From: Rhizobium tropici CIAT 899
GTDB lineage: Bacteria > Pseudomonadota > Alphaproteobacteria > Rhizobiales > Rhizobiaceae
DNA length: 64,000 nt
NCBI RefSeq assembly: GCF_000330885.1
Contig: NC_020059.1
Coordinates: forward strand, 1,973,001-2,037,000
Reading direction: 5' to 3'
The number at the start of each line of letters is the position of its first letter. The stretch's first letter is position 1. This document shows positions 31,005 to 40,261 of the stretch, piece by piece. Both the position numbers and the translations under genes were made by a program. The notes under the pieces were generated by a model. It ran no database searches and had not been told where the DNA came from. It saw nothing but the letters and a program-made list of their open reading frames with translations.

Positions 31005-33623
31005 TTAATTCTTGTCCAGGGTCTCGCGTACGACGACGGCAAGCTGCTTCAGCGAGAACGGTTTCGGCAGGAAGCCGAATTGGGCGTCCGCTGGCAGGTT
31101 GCGGGCAAAGGCATCCTCGGCATACCCCGAAACGAAGATGAACTTCAGATCCGGATATTTCTTGCGCAATTCGCGCAGCAGCGACGGCCCGTCCATCTCG
31201 GGCATGACGACGTCGGAGACGACGACATCGACCTGTCCGTCGAGCTCCTCCATGATGTCGAGCGCCTCAACGCCGGAGCCGGCCTCGTGGACAGTATAGC
31301 CCCGCGTCTCAAGCATGCGCTTACCACCGCGACGTACCGCCTCTTCGTCCTCGACAAGCAGCACGACAGCGGACTTGCCTGTAAGATCGGCCGGTTCTTC
31401 AGGAGAAGCGGCGACACCCGCACCCTGGTCCATGGCCGTAACATCGCGGCTTTCCGACACTTTCGCTTCCGTTACCGACGGCATTTCCACGATATGCCGC
31501 GGCAGGAAAATGCGGAAGGTCGTTCCCTTGCCCACTTCCGATTCCGGCTGGATGTAGCCACCGGACTGCTTGATGATGCCGTAAACCATGGCAAGGCCGA
31601 GGCCGGTGCCCTTGCCCACTTCCTTGGTCGTGAAGAAGGGCTCGAAGATCTTGTCCATGATCTCAGGCGCGATACCGGTTCCGGTATCGCTGACCTCGAC
31701 GAGCACCATGTCCTCATGCGGAAGGTAGGGATAGTTGAAGGCGCTGACATCGGCCGCACGCAGATTGCGGGTCCGCAGCGTCAGCGTACCGCCGCCCGGC
31801 ATAGCATCGCGGGCATTGACGCAGAGGTTGATCAGCACCTGCTCGAACTGCGAGAGATCGGTTTTCACGGGCCAGAGGTCGCGCCCGTAATCGACGTCGA
31901 GTTTGACATGCGTACCCGATAGCAGCCGGTCAACCAGCATGCGCAGATCGCCGATCACGTCCGTCAGGTTCAGGATCGTCGGCCGCATCGTCTGCTTGCG
32001 CGAGAAGGCGAGCAACTGCCGCACCAGCACGGCTGCACGATTGGCATTGCGCTTGATTTCCATCAGGTCGGCGAAGCTGGCGTCTGACGGCCGCGCCTGC
32101 AACAGGAGATGGTCGGAAGACAGAAGGATTGCGGTCAGAACGTTGTTGAAGTCATGCGCGATGCCGCCGGCAAGCGTACCGACGGCATTGAGCTTCTGTG
32201 TCTGCGCCATCTGTGTCTCGAGCGCCTTCTGCTCGGTCACCTCGACCGCATAGACGATGGCAGCCTCTTCCGGCGCCTCGTCGGTCTGGTCGATGACGGC
32301 ATTGACGTAAAAGCGGAAATGCCGCGTTTCGTCTTTCGGATTGCGGGAATCGATCGGCGGAATATCGCCCTGCCGGTCCTTGGCGGCCGCCAGCGCCTGC
32401 TGCAGCTGCGGCCGATCGCTTTCGTTGACGACGCTCTCCAGGGCCGCTCCGCGCTCGATATCATCACGCGAGACTAAATCCGAGAAGAGCTTGAGGAAAG
32501 GCGCATTCGTCCTCAGAATACGGCCATTGCCATCGACGGATGCGATCGCCATCGGCGTATTATTGAAGAAGCGGCTGAAGCGCATCGCGGCGGCGGAGGC
32601 CGATTGCTCGGTATCCGCACCGTTCTGGCGGGTCAGGACGATGGTGCGGCTCTCGCCGGGTGCGCCGTCGCGCATCGAGGTGACACTATGAACGATCTGC
32701 ACGGGCAGGCTCTGGCCGTTTGAACGGCGCAGATCGAGATCGAGCGTCACCGTCTTCTTCAAGCCCGGCTCGGCCTGGACGGACTGAATGAGCGCCAGCC
32801 CCTCGCCTGCCACAAGATCGCCGATCGTCATCGAACCCGGCACGAATTTCGTCAGATCGAAGCCCAGCCATTCGGCGAGCGTCGCGTTGAGATAGAAGAT
32901 CTCGCCCTTGCGCCCGGCAGAGAAAAAGCCGGCCGGCGCATGGTCGAGATAATCGATCGCGTTCTGCAATTCCTTGAAGAAACGTTCCTGGTCGTCACGC
33001 TCGGAGGTGATGTCGGTAATCTGCCAGATATGCAGCGCCTTGTTGGCGCCTTGTTCAGCCGGCAGCACGCGCGCCTTCAGCCGGTACCAATGCGCCCCAT
33101 TGCCGCTTCCATCCACAGGCCCGAGCGGCTTCAGCAGGCGGAACTCCTCGGATCCTTCCTTGCCATCGCGCAGGCCATTGGCGAGACGATAGAGAGCCTC
33201 GTTGGATTCGCGATTTCGCGACAGCAGCATCTCCAACGACTGCACTTCCGTCGCCTTCGTTGCCCCGGTCAGCCGGCCATAGGCGGCATTCGCATAGACG
33301 ATGCGCCCCTTCTCATCCGTGATCAGCGTTCCGTCCGGATGGCTGTTGAGGAAGGACCGGGCCAGACTGTCGGACTGAGGCTGCGGCATGACCTCGACAA
33401 AGCCGATGATCGAGGAAACCAGGAAGAAAATGCCCACCATGGCGAGAATGCCCAGGCCACCGAGAACCGCTTCGTTGTCCAGCTGGTTCTTGAAGACCAC
33501 GAAAGCCGCCGCGGCAGCCACGAGAACGAGCGCAAGCAAAATGATGCGCAGCACCGTTCCAGAACGAACTCCGCGATCCACCAGCGGCACGCTATACTCG
33601 TCGGACGGACGCTGCTTCGTCAT
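31005..33623 (-). CDS. cckA: Cell-cycle hybrid histidine kinase CckA
   Basis: 872 codons from the ATG at 33623 ([13 protein letters not shown]), with GAGGGG upstream; 13 earlier codons are rejected. Two membrane helices lie at about 22-44 and 50-70. PAS-type sensor domains follow ([50 protein letters not shown]). The HisKA box is [15 protein letters not shown] (phospho-His), and the ATPase domain has N ([10 protein letters not shown]), G1 (DTGTGI) and G2 (GKGTGLGL) boxes. The C-terminal receiver has the phospho-Asp in [12 protein letters not shown]. CckA feeds phosphate through ChpT to CtrA and CpdR, controlling the cell cycle at the inner membrane. chpT and ctrA are not in the window. Confidence 0.95.
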   Translation of the reverse strand: MTKQRPSDEYSVPLVDRGVRSGTVLRIILLALVLVAAAAAFVVFKNQLDNEAVLGGLGILAMVGIFFLVSSIIGFVEVMPQPQSDSLARSFLNSHPDGTLITDEKGRIVYANAAYGRLTGATKATEVQSLEMLLSRNRESNEALYRLANGLRDGKEGSEEFRLLKPLGPVDGSGNGAHWYRLKARVLPAEQGANKALHIWQITDITSERDDQERFFKELQNAIDYLDHAPAGFFSAGRKGEIFYLNATLAEWLGFDLTKFVPGSMTIGDLVAGEGLALIQSVQAEPGLKKTVTLDLDLRRSNGQSLPVQIVHSVTSMRDGAPGESRTIVLTRQNGADTEQSASAAAMRFSRFFNNTPMAIASVDGNGRILRTNAPFLKLFSDLVSRDDIERGAALESVVNESDRPQLQQALAAAKDRQGDIPPIDSRNPKDETRHFRFYVNAVIDQTDEAPEEAAIVYAVEVTEQKALETQMAQTQKLNAVGTLAGGIAHDFNNVLTAILLSSDHLLLQARPSDASFADLMEIKRNANRAAVLVRQLLAFSRKQTMRPTILNLTDVIGDLRMLVDRLLSGTHVKLDVDYGRDLWPVKTDLSQFEQVLINLCVNARDAMPGGGTLTLRTRNLRAADVSAFNYPYLPHEDMVLVEVSDTGTGIAPEIMDKIFEPFFTTKEVGKGTGLGLAMVYGIIKQSGGYIQPESEVGKGTTFRIFLPRHIVEMPSVTEAKVSESRDVTAMDQGAGVAASPEEPADLTGKSAVVLLVEDEEAVRRGGKRMLETRGYTVHEAGSGVEALDIMEELDGQVDVVVSDVVMPEMDGPSLLRELRKKYPDLKFIFVSGYAEDAFARNLPADAQFGFLPKPFSLKQLAVVVRETLDKN

Positions 33624-33874
33624 GAACCCCTCGTATCGGCCGTTCTCCTCGCGACATGTCATACACGTTTAGGGGTCGCCGGAGTCGGACCTTTCGAATC
33701 TTCTTTATCAAGTTGCGTCATCGGCAAAAAGCTTTGCTGGGCCAGAAAGGCTTGAATTCACAGGCAATAGAAGACAACAGCCTGCAATCACATCTTGTCT
33801 CCGGCGCAATCCTGTTCATATGATCGCCGTAGATAAGGGTCACGGTCAAAGCATTACCCGCGGCAGTTGCACCT

Positions 33875-33979
33875 ACTGCATAATTCCTTCAATAGGATCC
33901 AATTTAAGGATAAAATTATGCAGTGGATTTAAAGTACTACAACGACCTTTGCGCGTCACATGTGACGCGCGGCGCTGTA
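33875..33979 (+). repeat. Two-hairpin palindromic element, probable dispersed rhizobial repeat
   Basis: The first hairpin has perfect 11-bp arms, ACTGCATAATT (33875-33885) and AATTATGCAGT (33914-33924). The second is the 20-bp perfect palindrome GCGCGTCACATGTGACGCGC (33951-33970), flanked by imperfect arms CTACAACG and CGCTGTAA. From memory, very similar sequences (…AAGGATAAAATTATGCAG…, then …CTACAGCG…TTTGCGCG…) recur in rhizobial genomes. No second copy exists in this window. It fills most of the region upstream of fliO, so it would lie in that gene's promoter or 5' leader. The rest of 33624-34016 shows no gene. Confidence 0.55.
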
Positions 33980-34016
33980 AACCGCAACATCGGGGACAAT
34001 TACGGAGTATCTCGAC

Positions 34017-34940
34017 ATGTTGGACGATATCGCCGGAGCCTATGGCAGCCGTTTCTTTCTCGCAGCCGGTGGAGTTGGCATTGCCCTGCTCGTGCTCATC
34101 GGCATTCTGTGGATCATGCGCAACCGAGCGCCTTCTCCCTTCGTGCGCGGTGGCAAGAACCGTCAGCCTCGCCTGCAGGTGCTGGATGCCGCCGCCGTCG
34201 ATGCTCGCCGCCGTCTCGTGCTCGTGCGACGCGATGGGATCGAGCACCTGATCATGATTGGCGGCCCCACGGACATCGTCATCGAATCGGGCATTTCCGA
34301 TGCCACCCGGGCTGGAAGCGCCGCGACGCCGGTCGAGATCCCCTTGGTATTTGAAGAGAGGCAGCAGCAGAAGGCGGCTGCGGTGGAAGCTCCTCCCGCA
34401 ACGCTTCCGCAGCGCCAGCAAACCGCTGAGGACAAGATCGAAGCCTATCTGCGCAACGAGCCGCGCCCCGAGCCTGCGGCGCCGCCGGCTCCAGTGCCGC
34501 AGGTGGCCGAACACCCGCAACCCGTTGCCGTCAAGCCGCAGCAGCCAGCGCCCCAGCCGGTGCCGACCATCAGCGAGACGGAAGCCGCCGACATACTGGA
34601 CGCTGCCCGACATGTCGTCCTGCCACAGCAACAACCGGCTCCCGCGCGCCCGGCAACAGCCGAGCCTACTCCCGCACCGACGCCATCGGTCGAACCCGGC
34701 AGTGATTTCCAGTATATTCTGGAAGCGGAAATGTCGAAGAACCTGACTGCCGAACGGATCATTCCGAACGCGCCGGCACCACGACAGGTGCAGCAGCAAC
34801 CAAATACTGAACCATCCACGATCCCAAGCCCGGCAAAACGCGTCGAACCGGAGCTCGCTCCGCTGACCGGAGCGGACAGCGCTCTTCAGAAGGAAGTCGC
34901 TCGCATCTTTGGGGAAATGAGCGTCAGCCGCGACAAATAA
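34017..34940 (+). CDS. fliO: FliO-like flagellar biosynthesis protein
   Basis: 307 codons. One membrane helix at about 14-35 (FFLAAGGVGIALLVLIGILWIM), then the FliO/MopB domain with RLQVLDAAAVDARRRLVLVRRDGIEHLIMIGG (split by eye), the short conserved core of this family. The remaining two-thirds is a low-complexity Pro/Gln/Ala-rich linker (PAPVPQVAEHPQPVAVKPQQ) ending in a charged segment, EVARIFGEMSVSRDK. FliO helps assemble the FliPQR export gate. It stands alone here, without other flagellar genes, so a non-flagellar role should stay open. CGGAG is 10 nt before the ATG. Confidence 0.72.
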   Translation: MLDDIAGAYGSRFFLAAGGVGIALLVLIGILWIMRNRAPSPFVRGGKNRQPRLQVLDAAAVDARRRLVLVRRDGIEHLIMIGGPTDIVIESGISDATRAGSAATPVEIPLVFEERQQQKAAAVEAPPATLPQRQQTAEDKIEAYLRNEPRPEPAAPPAPVPQVAEHPQPVAVKPQQPAPQPVPTISETEAADILDAARHVVLPQQQPAPARPATAEPTPAPTPSVEPGSDFQYILEAEMSKNLTAERIIPNAPAPRQVQQQPNTEPSTIPSPAKRVEPELAPLTGADSALQKEVARIFGEMSVSRDK

Positions 34941-34971
34941 GGTGCAGCCTCTCAGAAACGCAGGAATCGAA

Positions 34972-35010
34972 AAAGGCACGACGGAGATTTCCATCGTGCC
35001 TTTGTTTTAT
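34972..35010 (+). terminator. Intrinsic terminator between fliO and dksA (convergent)
   Basis: Perfect 10-bp stem AAAGGCACGA (34972-34981) / TCGTGCCTTT (34994-35003), then GTTTTATTT. The A-run on the other side also suits the convergent dksA transcript, so it is probably bidirectional. Confidence 0.88.
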
Positions 35011-35037
35011 TTAAGCCGGTCGAAACCGATGCTGTCA

Positions 35038-35457
35038 TTACTCGTCGCGGTAAACCTTTTCGCGGCGCTCGTGACGCTCCTGCGCCTCGATGGACAAGGT
35101 TGCGATCGGGCGAGCGTCCAGACGCTTCAGGCCGATCGGCTCGCCGGTTTCTTCACAATAGCCGTACGTGCCATCTTCAATACGCTGCAATGCGGCATCG
35201 ATCTTGGAAATGAGTTTACGTTGGCGGTCGCGAGCCCGAAGTTCGATAGCTCTGTCGGTTTCGGACGAAGCCCGATCGGCGAGATCGGGGTGATTTGCAC
35301 TTTCTTCCGCCAGATGATCCAGGGTTTCGCGCGCTTCTCTAAGGATGTCGTTTTTCCATGCCACCAGCTTCGCTCGAAAATAAGCTCGCTGATTCAGATT
35401 CATGAACTCCTCGTCTTCCGAGGGCACATAATTGCTAAGATCGATCTTCTCACTCAA
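35038..35457 (-). CDS. dksA: DksA/TraR-family RNA polymerase-binding regulator lacking the zinc ligands
   Basis: 139 codons from a TTG at 35457, with AGGAG 7 nt upstream; an in-frame ATG 22 codons earlier lacks any. The coiled-coil with the Asp-x-x-Asp-type tip (DLADRASSETDRAIELRARDRQ) and the globular end (DGTYGYCEETGEPIGLKRL, split by eye) match DksA. Canonical DksA has four Cys (CxxC...CxxC); here only the first remains, with C-x-x-T and S-x-x-A in place of the pairs. It should therefore fold without zinc, like the Cys-poor DksA2 proteins. With ppGpp it adjusts transcription initiation at rRNA and amino-acid promoters. Confidence 0.92.
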   Translation of the reverse strand: MSEKIDLSNYVPSEDEEFMNLNQRAYFRAKLVAWKNDILREARETLDHLAEESANHPDLADRASSETDRAIELRARDRQRKLISKIDAALQRIEDGTYGYCEETGEPIGLKRLDARPIATLSIEAQERHERREKVYRDE

Positions 35458-35708
35458 CGCGATTCTCCTGAAGAACATCTCATATGGCTGGGCTGTATAT
35501 CCCAACCAATAGTGCCGATTCAAGCCAAATAGATGCTGTCAACTGATTTTTAAATTTGTCATAAAATTCGGCTAAGGGTCTATTTTTTCATCATTTCTTC
35601 TCATCGGGCCGGATTCGCGTCTCTCGTAACCTTCCCGTGATGATGGAGCATTTCGTCTTCTGACAGATCGCGCAGCAGTTGACGGCGCCAATGAAGAGAC
35701 GTTACCTC

Positions 35709-36230
35709 ATGAGTGAAATCGAGCCTCGGGATCTTGCCATGATCAGCATTTCACCGCCGCCCTCCCGGATCTATCTTCTACGTCACGCCGAGGCCCTGCA
35801 GGCTGCGCCCGGCCAAAAAGATTTCGACCGTCCCTTGAGCGACAACGGCTACGCCGCCGCCGAGATTGTCGCCGACGAGGCAGCCGATAAAGGCTACAAG
35901 CCCGACCTCGTCATTTCCTCCACCGCCCTGCGCTGCCGCCAGACCGCCGAGGCTATACGCCGCGTCGTCACGCCGTCGACGGAATTCCGCTTTGTCGACG
36001 AACTCTATAACGGCTCACCGGATGTCTATCTGTCACTCATCGCTGCGCAGACCGATCAGGAGTCGGTCATGCTGGTCGCGCATAACCCAGTCATCGAACT
36101 GACGCTTGCGGCCTTGATTGGACGCGATGCTCTGGCCAGCGCTCTTCCGCGCGGCTTTCCGACGGCCGGTCTTGCTGTTGTCGACTCGACGCCATCGGGC
36201 TGGGTACTGCTCGACTTTGTCACCGAATAG
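35709..36230 (+). CDS. SixA-like histidine phosphatase
   Basis: 173 codons from the ATG at 35709. Starts at 35691 (ATG) or 35739 (ATG) are possible, because no Shine-Dalgarno is decisive. The phosphohistidine nucleophile is in the RHG-type motif IYLLRHAEA, the second His is in VMLVAHNPV, and ALRCRQTAEAI carries the phosphate-binding Arg. SixA proteins remove phosphate from HPt-domain histidines, so a link to phosphorelays such as CckA or the HPt protein near 44.5 kb is conceivable but unproven. Confidence 0.85.
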   Translation: MSEIEPRDLAMISISPPPSRIYLLRHAEALQAAPGQKDFDRPLSDNGYAAAEIVADEAADKGYKPDLVISSTALRCRQTAEAIRRVVTPSTEFRFVDELYNGSPDVYLSLIAAQTDQESVMLVAHNPVIELTLAALIGRDALASALPRGFPTAGLAVVDSTPSGWVLLDFVTE

Positions 36231-36346
36231 GGATATTCACCGAGAAGCTTGTCTCGCTTCCCCGAAAAATGCGGGACTTGGTAGCAAAGACCGCCGGGCG
36301 TGAATTAAGGACCGATTTGAAAGGGTTTCGTCGTTTCTGTTGAAAC

Positions 36347-37261
36347 TTATCCGATGACCTCATCCGCAAGCGCAAGCACTTTCGGTGGAATGGTGATACC
36401 GATCCGCCTAGCGACCGTCAGATTCGCGATCAACTCGGGCTGGGTGACGCACTCGATGGGAATATCGCCCGGCTTCGCCCCCTTGAGGATGCGATCGACC
36501 ATTCCGGCCATTTGCCGGGCCGCAGCCGCAAGGCTCGTGCCATAGGCCAACAGCGGCTCATAGCGGGCCAAGTCTCGTCCGAACATCGTCGGCAGCCGCG
36601 CGGACACCGCCAGTTCGGTGATCTTCCGGCCGTGAGTGCTGGTGCGTGGCACCTCCAGAGACAGCAAGGCATGGGCGCCTTCGCCCCTGAAAGCCTCAAA
36701 AGCCCCCTCAATGTCTTCTACTCCCCTTAACAGCACTACTTGGGGATGCAATCCTGCGGCCTCGGCCTCAGCTGTATAAAGGTTCGGCAGCGTGTCTGGC
36801 ACACCCGCATCCCCTAGGATCGCGAGCCGTGCAAGATTGGGGAGGGTTTGCTTGAGGATTTTGATCTGGGTCATCGCCTGCGCAGGGTCGAAGTTCGTCA
36901 CGCCTGTGACGTTTCCGCCTGGCTGTTGCACGTCGCTGACCAGGCCGGCGGAAACGGGGTCGAGCACGACCGTAAAGACAATAGGGATATCGGAGGTCGC
37001 GCGACGTACGGCCTGGAGTGTTACCGCGCCGATCACGGCGATGACGTCAACTTCGGTGGCCACCAACTCCTCCGCAAGGACCGGGAGCCGATCAAGCTGG
37101 CCCGCCGAGAAGCGCGCCTCCATTGCGAAGGTTTGGCCCTCGGCGTAGCCAAGCGCGCCGAGGCCCTCGCAGAAAGCGGCGAAGCTCGGATATGACCTAT
37201 CTCCGGCGAGCAGCATGCCAATCCGTGGGAGCTTCGCACCGGTCGGATGTTCCTTGGTCAT
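36347..37261 (-). CDS. ABC transporter substrate-binding-like protein, orphan and without signal peptide
   Basis: 304 codons from the ATG at 37261 (MTKEHPTGAKLPRIG), with GAGGG 6 nt upstream. The fold is that of the ABC_sub_bind (TrpX/DUF534) family: an initial strand RIGMLLAGDRSYPSFAAFCEGL, then VDVIAVIGAVTLQAVRRATSDIPIVF and GGNVTGVTNF (each split by eye). Canonical members have a signal peptide; none is visible here, and no permease or ATPase gene adjoins. It may be a cytoplasmic sensor, a decayed transporter remnant or a protein with a mis-set start. Codon use is similar to neighbours. Confidence 0.78.
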   Translation of the reverse strand: MTKEHPTGAKLPRIGMLLAGDRSYPSFAAFCEGLGALGYAEGQTFAMEARFSAGQLDRLPVLAEELVATEVDVIAVIGAVTLQAVRRATSDIPIVFTVVLDPVSAGLVSDVQQPGGNVTGVTNFDPAQAMTQIKILKQTLPNLARLAILGDAGVPDTLPNLYTAEAEAAGLHPQVVLLRGVEDIEGAFEAFRGEGAHALLSLEVPRTSTHGRKITELAVSARLPTMFGRDLARYEPLLAYGTSLAAAARQMAGMVDRILKGAKPGDIPIECVTQPELIANLTVARRIGITIPPKVLALADEVIG

Positions 37262-37605
37262 AGCGACCCTCATCTGGACAGCTCGAAGCTAGGTAACTGC
37301 CTGCAATCGGAGCATTTTTTCGATCGACTCTGGCCCCCACCATTCCATAGCATAGACGTGGCCATGTAAAGGCTCATATAACAGCACCTACCCGCAACGC
37401 CGCAATCTTAAACTGGTCTCCAAGCGTTCCGCTCCAGAAATGGAGTCGGAAGCTACCGGACAAGCTCAATCAAGTCTGATGGTTTTTGCTACCGAATGCC
37501 GGAAAAACATCCGCTCCGCTGATTGCAGACACATATCCGCTCATCTTTTCGGCGCAAGTTTCCATCCCTATATTCACGGTCACGCTGTCATCCAGGGATC
37601 CCGCC
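37262..37605. other. Intergenic region upstream of ycjX
   Basis: 344 bp between divergent genes. No gene, hairpin with a T-run or known operator seen. It presumably contains the divergent promoters of the orphan binding protein and ycjX. If ycjX began at the ATG at 37486 the gap would shrink by 120 bp, but that N-terminal extension looks non-coding. Confidence 0.5.
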
Positions 37606-39081
37606 TTGCCCCCAAGCCTGACCTCTTTTACCGACGACGCCCTCATCGCCTTCGATAATCTGGCCGATCGAGCCGCCGGCCTCGTCAATCCGACAATTCG
37701 TCTGGGCGTCACGGGCCTCTCCCGTTCAGGCAAGACCGTCTTCATCTCCTCGCTGGTACATAATCTGCTGAATGGCGGACGCCTGCCGTTGTTCGAGCCG
37801 GTGCAATCCGGCCGTGTCTCCGCCGTTCGTCTCGAACCGCAGCCCGATGACGCCGTGCCGCGCTTTCAGTATGAGGATCATATCCGCGCGCTCGTGAAAG
37901 ACCGCGTCTGGCCGGATTCGACAAGGGCGATTTCCGAGCTGCGCCTCACGCTGGATTACCAAAGCGCCAGCGGCTGGAACCGCCTGTTCTCGCCCGGCCG
38001 CCTCTCGATCGATATCGTCGATTATCCGGGTGAATGGCTGCTGGACCTGCCATTGCTCGCCAAGGATTTCCGTACCTTCAGCGAGGAGACGCTGGCGCTG
38101 GCGGAGACCGGCATTCGTGCCGAATTGTCAGGTCATTGGCTTGGCATGACGGAAGCGGCAGATATCGTCGAACCCGCCGACGAAATGAAGGCGCGCGATC
38201 TGGCCACGGCTTTCGCCGACTACCTGAAAGCCTGCAAATCCGACGAACGTTCGCTTTCCACATTGCCCCCCGGCCGCTTCCTTCTGCCAGGCGATCTCGA
38301 CGGTTCGCCTGCCCTCACCTTCGCGCCACTGAAGTTGCCTTCCGAGGGCAATGCGCCGAAAGGGTCGCTATGGGCGATGATGGAGAGGCGCTACGAGTCC
38401 TACAAGGCCGTTGTCGTCAAACCCTTCTTCCGCGAACATTTCGCCCGGCTTGACCGCCAAATCGTTCTGGTCGATGCCCTGCAGGCCATCAATCGTGGCC
38501 CGGAAGCGGTGCAGGATCTCGAACGAGCGCTGACGGATGTGCTGGCCTGCTTCCGCCCGGGCACCAACTCCCTCCTCTCCTCGTTGCTCGGCCGGCGCAT
38601 CGATCGCGTGCTGGTCGCCGCAACCAAGGCCGACCATCTCCATCATGAAAGTCATGATCGGTTGGAAGCGTTGACGCGCCGCCTCGTCGACCGCGCCATT
38701 GAGCGCATCGGCATGGCCGGAGCCGGCATCGATGTGATGGCCATCGCTTCGGTGCGCGCAACCCGCGAGGCAACCGTGACCCGCGACGGCCAGACGCTTC
38801 CCGTCATCGTCGGCACGCCGATGGACGGGGAAACCATCGCCGGCGAGACCTTCGACGGCAATCGCAAGACGGCGGTCTTTCCAGGTGATCTCCCGGAAAA
38901 TCCCCGCTGGTTGTTCGAAGCCCTTGAATCCAATGGGGCAAACGTCCATCTGCCGGAAGTGAATGTCGTGCGGTTCCGCCCGCCGGAGCTGGAAAAAACC
39001 GGGGAAGGCATCAAGCTTTCGGTGCCGCATATCCGCCTCGACCGCGCCATGCAGTTCCTGTTCGGAGACCGTCTCGCATGA
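37606..39081 (+). CDS. ycjX: YcjX-like P-loop ATPase
   Basis: 491 codons from a TTG at 37606 with AGGGA upstream, matching the family's usual length of about 465-490. An ATG 40 codons earlier gives an extension unlike the family. Walker A is GLSRSGKT, and DIVDYPGEWLLDLPL, LVDALQAINRG and RVLVAATKADHLHH are family signatures (Walker B and NKxD-like). YcjX is a stress-linked GTPase/ATPase-fold protein of unclear role, always paired with YcjF. Here ycjF overlaps by 4 bp (ATGA), a tight translational coupling. Confidence 0.9.
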   Translation: MPPSLTSFTDDALIAFDNLADRAAGLVNPTIRLGVTGLSRSGKTVFISSLVHNLLNGGRLPLFEPVQSGRVSAVRLEPQPDDAVPRFQYEDHIRALVKDRVWPDSTRAISELRLTLDYQSASGWNRLFSPGRLSIDIVDYPGEWLLDLPLLAKDFRTFSEETLALAETGIRAELSGHWLGMTEAADIVEPADEMKARDLATAFADYLKACKSDERSLSTLPPGRFLLPGDLDGSPALTFAPLKLPSEGNAPKGSLWAMMERRYESYKAVVVKPFFREHFARLDRQIVLVDALQAINRGPEAVQDLERALTDVLACFRPGTNSLLSSLLGRRIDRVLVAATKADHLHHESHDRLEALTRRLVDRAIERIGMAGAGIDVMAIASVRATREATVTRDGQTLPVIVGTPMDGETIAGETFDGNRKTAVFPGDLPENPRWLFEALESNGANVHLPEVNVVRFRPPELEKTGEGIKLSVPHIRLDRAMQFLFGDRLA

Positions 39082-40157
39082 CGAAATCGACCGAAAACGA
39101 GCCGAACGGTAATCGTCGTCCCGGCGCCTTCGCGGTGGAACCGGAAACCTCCCAAAAAGAGGCAACTGCGCCGGCGGTTCGCAAGCCGCAGAGCTTCGAT
39201 ACCGATATCGTGCTGACGCCCGACACGGACGATCCGTTCATCAACCCCGCCCTCGGCGCCGATTCGGATGCGGCCGCCATCGCCAAGCCGCGCCGCAAGG
39301 GATTCTCCTTCGGCAAGGTAGCACTCAGCGCGCTCGGCATTCTGGTATCGCTCGCTTTCGGCCTCTGGACGGATCAGCTCATCCGCGACCTGTTCAGCCG
39401 GGCCGATTGGCTTGGCTATACCGCCCTTGCGGTCGTTGCCGTCGGCATTCTGGCCGTGCTTGGCATCGTCATTCGCGAGACGGCCGGAATGATGCGGCTC
39501 GCCGCTGTGCAGGCCATCAAGGCAGAGGCGGACGCCGCCGCCGTCGAAATCCGGCCGGCGCGCGCCAAGGCATTGGTAAAGCGACTCTGCGCCATTTTGG
39601 AAGCCAATCCGGACACGGCAAGAGGCCGCGCGACCCTGAAGGCGGCAGAAGACGATATCATCGATGCACCGCAACTAATCGACCTCGCCGAACGCGAACT
39701 GCTCGGCCCGCTCGACCGCCGCGCCCGCGCGCTGATTCTCGGTGCCTCGAAACGGGTATCGGTGGTAACTGCCGTCAGTCCCCGTGCCCTCGTCGATATT
39801 CTCTACGTTCTCTACGAAGCGGCGAGACTCGTCCGCGCCATGGCCGAGCTTTATGGCGGCAGACCCGGAACGCTCGGCATGGTCAGGCTAATGCGCGATG
39901 TGATCGCCCACCTGGCCGTCACCGGCTCCATCGCAGTCGGCGACAGTATCGTCCAGCAACTGATCGGCCACGGCCTGGCGTCGAAACTGTCGGCGCGTCT
40001 TGGCGAAGGCGTCGTCAACGGCATGATGACCGCAAGAATCGGCATCGCCGCCATGGACCTCTGCCGGCCGCTCCCCTTCAAGGCGCTCAAGCGTCCCGGC
40101 ATTGCCGATTTTGCCAGCGACCTCACGCCGAGCGTAGGCGGCCGCAATCCTGCATGA
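39078..40157 (+). CDS. ycjF: YcjF-like DUF697 membrane protein
   Basis: 359 codons. A hydrophilic N-terminus of about 75 residues precedes two membrane helices (VALSALGILVSLAFGLW and LGYTALAVVAVGILAVLGIVI). The C-terminal DUF697 region follows, with LVDILYVLYEAARLVRAMAELYGGRPG and GDSIVQQLIGHGLASKLSARLGEG (each split by eye), as in the TIGR01620 family. It is co-translated with ycjX by the ATGA overlap. The two act together at the inner membrane, possibly in envelope stress; the molecular role is unknown. Confidence 0.9.
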   Translation: MTKSTENEPNGNRRPGAFAVEPETSQKEATAPAVRKPQSFDTDIVLTPDTDDPFINPALGADSDAAAIAKPRRKGFSFGKVALSALGILVSLAFGLWTDQLIRDLFSRADWLGYTALAVVAVGILAVLGIVIRETAGMMRLAAVQAIKAEADAAAVEIRPARAKALVKRLCAILEANPDTARGRATLKAAEDDIIDAPQLIDLAERELLGPLDRRARALILGASKRVSVVTAVSPRALVDILYVLYEAARLVRAMAELYGGRPGTLGMVRLMRDVIAHLAVTGSIAVGDSIVQQLIGHGLASKLSARLGEGVVNGMMTARIGIAAMDLCRPLPFKALKRPGIADFASDLTPSVGGRNPA

Positions 40158-40261
40158 GGACCTGAAAATCAGGCGCTTTGGCATTCAGGAAACCAAGCAT
40201 TAACCATTCTGCGGCAAAAGTGACAATCAGTTTCACGGTTCCGCCTCGCTAGGGAATGTCC

